NCBI RefSeq assembly: GCF_004342585.1
Contig: NZ_SLZQ01000015.1
Coordinates: 1 to 64,000 of the forward strand
DNA: 64,000 nt
From: Paucimonas lemoignei
Lineage (GTDB): Bacteria > Pseudomonadota > Gammaproteobacteria > Burkholderiales > Burkholderiaceae_D
Reading direction: 5' to 3'
The notes under the pieces were generated by a model. The model was not told the origin of the DNA and searched no databases. It saw only the letters and a program-made list of their open reading frames with translations. Position numbers and translations under genes: made by a program. Below, in pieces: positions 59,089-64,000 of this stretch. The first letter of the stretch is position 1. The number at the start of each line of letters is the position of its first letter.

Positions 59089-59304
59089 TCTGGGATTGCT
59101 TGCGTAAGTGCCGGCAGTATGCAGTGCAGCAAAGTTAATTCAAGTAAAAAATGAGACAGTGAACGGGCCGACAAAATTCCGGTCAGCACTATAAACGGAT
59201 GAGGCGGCAACTGGTTGAACCAAAAAGGAAATTTTTCTGCTGAAGGTAAGAGGCATGAAGGTTTGACAACAACGCCCTGGTTTGCCTTCGTTTCAGTGCC
59301 AGCA

Positions 59305-59337
59305 AAGCTACATGCAAAAAATTTTTGCATGTAGCTT
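59305..59337. promoter_or_regulatory. 33-bp perfect palindrome upstream of cphA'
   Basis: A 16-base arm aagctacatgcaaaaa (59305-59320), one central A (59321), and its exact complement tttttgcatgtagctt (59322-59337). The centre is an A6T5 tract. It lies in the 314-base gap between the divergent ABC and cphA' genes (59089-59402), 65 bases before the cphA' ATG. It could be an operator or a cruciform-forming element; a bidirectional terminator is unlikely between divergent genes. Confidence 0.7.
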
Positions 59338-59402
59338 AAGCGAAACTTAAAGAAATAGCTAATAATGCGAAGCCAGCGCTGCCTGCATTTACGTAACAAT
59401 AC

Positions 59403-61565
59403 ATGAGCAAACACGACATTCAATTTCTGCGCGTGACCCATCTGCGTGGACCAAACATCTGGACTTACCGTCCCGTCATTGAAGCCTGGGTCGATATCGG
59501 CTCTCTCGAAGACTCTCCCTCCAACACCATTCCCGGACTGTACGAGCGCCTGACCACCTGGCTGCCAGGCTTGATCGAGCACCGCTGCGGCGTCGGCACG
59601 CGCGGCGGCTTCCTGGAACGGCTGCGCGAAGGCACCTGGGCTGGCCACATTCTCGAGCACTTGACGCTGGAATTGCAAACCATGGCTGGCATGAAGACCG
59701 GCTTTGGCAAGGCTCGCGAAACCGGCGTGCGCGGCGTTTATAAAGTCGTGTTCCGCACGCGCCAGGAAGAAGTCGGCCGTGCCGCCCTGTCCGCCGCCCG
59801 CGACCTGCTGCTGGCAGCCATCCATGACATGCCGTATGACGTCGGCGCCACGGTCGCGATGCTGACCGACATGGTCGATTCCCTGTGCCTGGGACCCAGC
59901 ACTTCGCATATCGTCGACGCCGCCACCAACCGCAATATCCCGCATATCCGCCTCACCGACGGCAACCTGGTGCAGCTCGGCTATGGCAATGGCCAGCGCC
60001 GCATCTGGACCGCCGAAACCGACCGCACCGGCGCCATCGCCGAAGGCATCGCCAGCGACAAGGATATGACCAAGTCGCTCCTGCAATCCTGTGGCGTGCC
60101 GGTGCCGCAAGGCGTCATCGTCACCAGCGCCGAGGAAGCCTGGGACGAAGCGCAGGATATCGGCTTGCCGGTGGTCTTGAAACCGCAGGATGGCAACCAT
60201 GGCCGCGGCGTCTCGCTCGATTTGAAGACCCGCGAAGAAGTGATCAATGCCTTCGAGCTGGCCGCCAAGGAAGGCGACGGCAATGTCATCGTCGAGCAAT
60301 TCATCACCGGTAACGAGCACCGCCTGCTGGTGGTCGGCAACCGCGTCGTCGCCGCTGCCCGCGGTGAAACCGCCTCGGTCGTCGGCGACGGCGTGCAGAA
60401 TGTCACGCAACTGGTGGATAGCCAGTTGAACACCGACCCACGCCGCGGCGACTCGGAAGAATTCCCCTTAAGCCTGATCAAGCCATCCGAATGGGGCGAG
60501 ATCCTGCTGGAATTGCAGCGCCAGGGCTTGACGCCGGACTCCATCCCGGCCGCCGGGCAAAAGGTGCTGATCCAGCGGAACGGCAACGTCGCCTTCGATG
60601 TCACCGATGACGTGCATCCCGAGGTCGCTGCCCGCGCCACGCTGGCGGCACGCATCGTTGGCCTCGACATCGCCGGCATCGACCTGGTGGCAGAAGACAT
60701 CAGCCGCCCGCTGGAAGCGCAGCGCGGCGCCATCATCGAAGTCAATGCCAGCCCCGGCTTGCTGGCCCATATCAAGCCGGCCAGCGGCAAGCCGCGCGAT
60801 GTCGGCGCCGCCATCGTCGAGCACTTGTTCGGCACGGAGGAAGATGGCCGCATTCCGGTCATCGGCATCGCCGGCAGCCGCGATACCGCGCTCATCGGCC
60901 GCCTGACGGCATGGATGCTGTACGTGGGCGGCCGCCACGCCGGTCTGGCTTCCGGCACGGATGTGTTCATCAATGGCCGCAAGATCCAGCGCGGCGTCTG
61001 CACCAGCTTTGAAGCGGGCCAGCGCCTCCTGATCAACCGCGCGATCGAAGCCGCCGTGTTCGATAATAGCGCGCACATGATCCTGGCCGAGGGCCTGCCC
61101 TACGACAAATGCCAGGTCGGCGTGGTCACCGATGTGACCGTCACTCCCGAGCTGGCCGAGTTCTATATCCGCGAGCCGCAGCAAGCCTATAACGTCTTGC
61201 GTTCCCAGATCGATGTTGTGCTGCCTGAGGGCAGCGCGGTCTTGAATGCCGCCGATCCGCTGGTGGTCGAGATGGCTGATCTGTGCGACGGTAGCGTGCT
61301 GTTCTACGCCGTGAATGAAGACACGGCGGCGCTGGCATCCCATCGTAATGAAGGTGGCCGCGTCGTATTCCTGCGCCACGATGAAATCGTGCTGGCGCAA
61401 GGCGAAGACGAGCTTGCACAATTGCCGTTGCTGCCGTTTGCCGCCGGCGTGGAGCCGGAATCGGTCGTGGCCGCGGTGGCCACTGCCTGGGCTGCCGGCG
61501 TCGAGCCGCAATTGCTCAGTGCCGGTTTGCGCACTTTCGCTTTCCAGGCAGGCAAGGCTGCATAA
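59403..61565 (+). CDS. cphA': Cyanophycin synthetase-like protein CphA' with degenerate Mur-ligase site
   Basis: A 720-residue protein, shorter than CphA (about 870-900). The N-terminal domain shows QFLRVTHLRGPNIWTYRPVI. The ATP-grasp domain (about 210-480) has KSLLQSCGVPVPQG, LPVVLKPQDGNHGRGVSLDL, NVIVEQFITGNEHRLLVVGN and AIIEVNASPGLLAHIKPASG, so it should bind ATP. The following Mur-ligase-like part has GIAGSRDTALIGRL where CphA has the P-loop GTNGKTT, so its ATP site is lost, and the C-terminal domain is incomplete. Such short paralogues precede cphA in many betaproteobacteria; a role in priming or in one of the two additions is proposed. It begins 73 bases upstream of cphA. Confidence 0.88.
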   Translation: MSKHDIQFLRVTHLRGPNIWTYRPVIEAWVDIGSLEDSPSNTIPGLYERLTTWLPGLIEHRCGVGTRGGFLERLREGTWAGHILEHLTLELQTMAGMKTGFGKARETGVRGVYKVVFRTRQEEVGRAALSAARDLLLAAIHDMPYDVGATVAMLTDMVDSLCLGPSTSHIVDAATNRNIPHIRLTDGNLVQLGYGNGQRRIWTAETDRTGAIAEGIASDKDMTKSLLQSCGVPVPQGVIVTSAEEAWDEAQDIGLPVVLKPQDGNHGRGVSLDLKTREEVINAFELAAKEGDGNVIVEQFITGNEHRLLVVGNRVVAAARGETASVVGDGVQNVTQLVDSQLNTDPRRGDSEEFPLSLIKPSEWGEILLELQRQGLTPDSIPAAGQKVLIQRNGNVAFDVTDDVHPEVAARATLAARIVGLDIAGIDLVAEDISRPLEAQRGAIIEVNASPGLLAHIKPASGKPRDVGAAIVEHLFGTEEDGRIPVIGIAGSRDTALIGRLTAWMLYVGGRHAGLASGTDVFINGRKIQRGVCTSFEAGQRLLINRAIEAAVFDNSAHMILAEGLPYDKCQVGVVTDVTVTPELAEFYIREPQQAYNVLRSQIDVVLPEGSAVLNAADPLVVEMADLCDGSVLFYAVNEDTAALASHRNEGGRVVFLRHDEIVLAQGEDELAQLPLLPFAAGVEPESVVAAVATAWAAGVEPQLLSAGLRTFAFQAGKAA

Positions 61566-61638
61566 CGAGTAGTCGGGTAGTCAACAAGGCAGCCGCCGCT
61601 TATCGAGATATAACAGGAACAATAGGACCTAGTTCAAC

Positions 61639-64000
61639 ATGCAAGTTTCACGCATCCGCGCCCTGCGCGGCCCGAATCTCTGGACCCACCATACCGCCAT
61701 GGAAGCGGTGGTCTCCTGCAGTGAAAGCAAGATTGCCATCAATAGCATTCCCGGTTTCGAGGAACGCTTGCGCGCGCGCTTTCCGCAATTGCCGCCGTTT
61801 CAGCCTGCCGGCCGCAACAGCGTCGTCTCGATCGCCCAGGTATTGGAACTGGCCACGCTGGCGCTGCAGGCCGAAGCCGGCTGCCCGGTGACCTTCAGCC
61901 GCACTACCGCCACCGTCGAGCCCGGCGTATTCCAGGTCGTGGTGGAATACAGCGAGGAAGCCGTCGGCCGCCTGGCGCTGGAAAAGGCTGAAGAACTGTG
62001 CCGCGCTGCCGATGAAGACCGCCCCTTCGACCTCGAAGGCGCGCTCGCCCAGTTGCGCGAACTTGATGAAGATGTGCGTCTCGGCCCCAGCACCGGCTCC
62101 ATCGTCAATGCCGCGATTGCCCGTAATATCCCATTTCGCCGCATGACCGAAGGCAGCATGGTGATGTTCGGCTGGGGCAGCCGCCAGCGCCGCATCCAGG
62201 CGGCCGAGACCGATGCCACCAGCGCGATTGCCGAATCGATTGCGCAAGACAAGGAATTGACCAAGAAACTGCTGGCTGCCGCCGGCGTGCCGGTGCCGCA
62301 TGGCCGCATCGCTGCGAACGCCCAGGATGCCTGGGAAGCGGCCTGCGAAATCGGCTTGCCGGTGGTGGTGAAACCCAAGGATGGCAACCAGGGCAAGGGC
62401 GTGACCGTCAACATCACGACCCGCGAACAGGTGGAGGCAGCGTTTGCCGCCGCCGAGGCCTACCGCGACGATGTCATCGTCGAGCGCTACCTGCCGGGAC
62501 ATGATTTCCGCCTGCTGGTGGTGGGCGACAAGTTGATTGCCGCCGCTCGTCGCGAGCCGCCGCTTGTGATCGGCGATGGCGTGCATACCGTGCGCGAGCT
62601 GGTCGAGATCGTCAATAGCGACCCGCGCCGCGGCAGCGGCCATGCCACCTCGCTGACCAAGATCCGTTTCGATGACATCGCCCTGGCGCGCCTGACCGAA
62701 CAAGGCATGAATGCGGACAGCGTGCCGGCGCGCGGCCAGCGCGTGCTCTTGCGTAACAATGCCAATCTTTCCACCGGCGGCACGGCCACCGATGTGACCG
62801 ACGATGTCCACCCGGATGTGGCGGCCTGCGCCGTCGCGGCGGCACAGATGGTCGGACTCGATATCTGCGGCGTCGACCTGGTGTGCGAAACCGTGCACAA
62901 GCCCATCGAGGACCAGAACGGCGGCATCGTCGAAGTCAATGCCGCGCCGGGCTTGCGCATGCACTTGTCGCCCTCGTACGGCAAGGGCCGCGCAGTGGGC
63001 GAAGCCATCGTCAATGACATGTTCCCCGACGGTGACGATGGCCGCATTCCCGTGGTGGCCGTCACCGGCACCAATGGCAAGACCACCACCGTGCGCGTGA
63101 TCGCCCACATCTTCGGCAAGGATGGCCTGCGTGTCGGCATGACCAATACCGATGGCGTGTACATCGAGGGCCGCCAGATCGATAGCGGCGACTGCAGCGG
63201 TCCGCGCAGCGCCCGCAATGTTCTCTTGCATCCCGATGTCGATGCGGCCGTGTTTGAAACCGCGCGCGGCGGCATCCTGCGCGAAGGCCTGGCCTTCGAC
63301 CGTTGCCAGGTCGGCGTCGTCACCAATATCGGCAGCGGTGACCATCTCGGTCTGAACTACATCACCACCGTCGAAGACCTGGCGGTCCTGAAGCGCGTGA
63401 TCGTGCAAAACGTCGCCGCCGATGGCATGGCGGTCTTGAATGCCGCCGATCCGATCGTCGCCGGCATGGCCGATATCTGCCGCTGCGCCGTCACTTTCTT
63501 TGCTGCCGATGGCCAGCACCCGCTGCTGGCCAAGCATCGCGCCCTGGGCAACCGTGTGGTGTATGTCGACAATGGCGCGCTGGTAGCAGTGGAAGGCAAG
63601 TTCGAGCAGCGCATTCCTTTGGCGGAAGTGCCGATTACCGCCAATGGCGCGATCGGCTTCCAGGTTGAGAATGTCATGGCAGCGCTGGCAGCCGCCTGGG
63701 GCGCGGGCGCGAGCTGGGATGCCATCCGCAAGGGCTTGGCGACCTTCACCACCGATAGCCACAATGCGCCCGGCCGCTTCAATGTCTTCCATTATCGCGG
63801 CGCCACCCTGATCGCCGACTATGGCCATAATCCCGATGCGATCAATGCGCTGGTGCGCGCAGTCGAATCGATGCCGGCCAAGCGCCGCTCGGTCGTCATC
63901 AGCGGCGCCGGTGACCGGCGCGATGAGGATATCCGCGAGCAGACCCGCATCCTTGGCAATGCCTTCGATGATGTGGTGCTGTATCAGGATGCCTGCCAGC
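61639..64000 (+). CDS. cphA: Cyanophycin synthetase, cut by the window end
   Basis: At least 787 residues, still open at position 64000. The enzyme builds multi-L-arginyl-poly-L-aspartate from Asp and Arg with ATP. Visible parts are the N-domain (MQVSRIRALRGPNLWTHHTA), the ATP-grasp domain (LPVVVKPKDGNQGKGVTVNI, VIVERYLPGHDFRLLVVGDK, GGIVEVNAAPGLRMHLSPSY), and the Mur-ligase domain with an intact P-loop VAVTGTNGKTTTVRV (about residue 475), TARGGILREGLAFDRCQVGV, NIGSGDHLG and DSHNAPGRFNVF. Both active sites look complete, unlike the preceding paralogue. No terminator separates it from cphA', so they are probably one operon. Confidence 0.95.
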   Translation, partial: MQVSRIRALRGPNLWTHHTAMEAVVSCSESKIAINSIPGFEERLRARFPQLPPFQPAGRNSVVSIAQVLELATLALQAEAGCPVTFSRTTATVEPGVFQVVVEYSEEAVGRLALEKAEELCRAADEDRPFDLEGALAQLRELDEDVRLGPSTGSIVNAAIARNIPFRRMTEGSMVMFGWGSRQRRIQAAETDATSAIAESIAQDKELTKKLLAAAGVPVPHGRIAANAQDAWEAACEIGLPVVVKPKDGNQGKGVTVNITTREQVEAAFAAAEAYRDDVIVERYLPGHDFRLLVVGDKLIAAARREPPLVIGDGVHTVRELVEIVNSDPRRGSGHATSLTKIRFDDIALARLTEQGMNADSVPARGQRVLLRNNANLSTGGTATDVTDDVHPDVAACAVAAAQMVGLDICGVDLVCETVHKPIEDQNGGIVEVNAAPGLRMHLSPSYGKGRAVGEAIVNDMFPDGDDGRIPVVAVTGTNGKTTTVRVIAHIFGKDGLRVGMTNTDGVYIEGRQIDSGDCSGPRSARNVLLHPDVDAAVFETARGGILREGLAFDRCQVGVVTNIGSGDHLGLNYITTVEDLAVLKRVIVQNVAADGMAVLNAADPIVAGMADICRCAVTFFAADGQHPLLAKHRALGNRVVYVDNGALVAVEGKFEQRIPLAEVPITANGAIGFQVENVMAALAAAWGAGASWDAIRKGLATFTTDSHNAPGRFNVFHYRGATLIADYGHNPDAINALVRAVESMPAKRRSVVISGAGDRRDEDIREQTRILGNAFDDVVLYQDACQ

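Noticed and set aside
61648-63828. 726-codon minus-strand frame opposite cphA
   Set aside because: Antisense shadow of cyanophycin synthetase, whose motifs on the + strand are unambiguous.
1-64000. tRNA, rRNA, CRISPR array, insertion sequence or prophage
   Set aside because: I looked for tRNA T-loop patterns, spaced direct repeats and transposase or phage motifs and saw none; a covariance-model scan would be needed to exclude small RNAs.

Overview
The window looks like the chromosome of a GC-rich betaproteobacterium, most likely Burkholderiales of the Oxalobacteraceae type. This is inferred from gene content: a tandem cphA'/cphA pair with its companion ABC/DUF1854 genes, a long-form leuA, beta-ketoadipate genes under an IclR regulator, and several GGDEF-EAL proteins. 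I see no rRNA, tRNA, CRISPR array, insertion sequence or prophage.

The left end (about 84-3331) is an integron gene-cassette array. Short genes, all on the + strand, alternate with related attC sites. The cassettes carry a small membrane protein, a RelE/HigB-type toxin-antitoxin pair with its own promoter and palindromic operator, a GNAT acetyltransferase, an unknown protein, what looks like an alpha/beta-hydrolase fragment, and a DUF2214 membrane protein. No integrase is in the window; the polarity of the sites places it, if present, to the left.

From 3.4 to 11.6 kb come housekeeping and accessory genes: two secreted proteins, ynfA, dinB under an exact LexA box, a queuosine-salvage (DUF2419/Qng1-like) protein, a PPK2 polyphosphate kinase, and an Lrp/AsnC regulator divergent from leuA with two identical-type dyads between them. 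From 11.8 to 21.3 kb lies an IclR regulator and a long catabolic operon (pcaI, pcaJ, pcaF, an orphan binding protein, a cyclase, an SDR, a 3-hydroxyacyl-CoA dehydrogenase, catC, a YciI protein, pcaD). It holds the lower beta-ketoadipate pathway but no ring-cleavage dioxygenase or cycloisomerase.

The middle (21.3-45.8 kb) holds three GGDEF-EAL proteins and a PilZ protein, a LigD that lacks its ligase domain, a DUF72 protein, PBP1A, a methyltransferase, an unusual 1013-residue protein joining a roughly 430-residue charged helix to a periplasmic AsmA-like domain, a secreted hydrolase pair, a DMT permease and a metallophosphoesterase.

From 45.8 to 56.3 kb a LysR regulator faces a second catabolic operon (YciI, cupin, ABC importer, acylating acetaldehyde dehydrogenase, 4-hydroxy-2-oxovalerate aldolase, SDR, cis-CaaD-like tautomerase, two hydratase/decarboxylase paralogues, quinone reductase). 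It encodes the 4-oxalocrotonate branch of meta-cleavage without an extradiol dioxygenase or semialdehyde dehydrogenase, so its entry chemistry is open; the cupin, YciI and atypical SDR are the candidates. The window ends in a cyanophycin locus: a dedicated ABC exporter-like protein and DUF1854 protein facing cphA' and cphA (cut by the window end), with a 33-bp palindrome between them.
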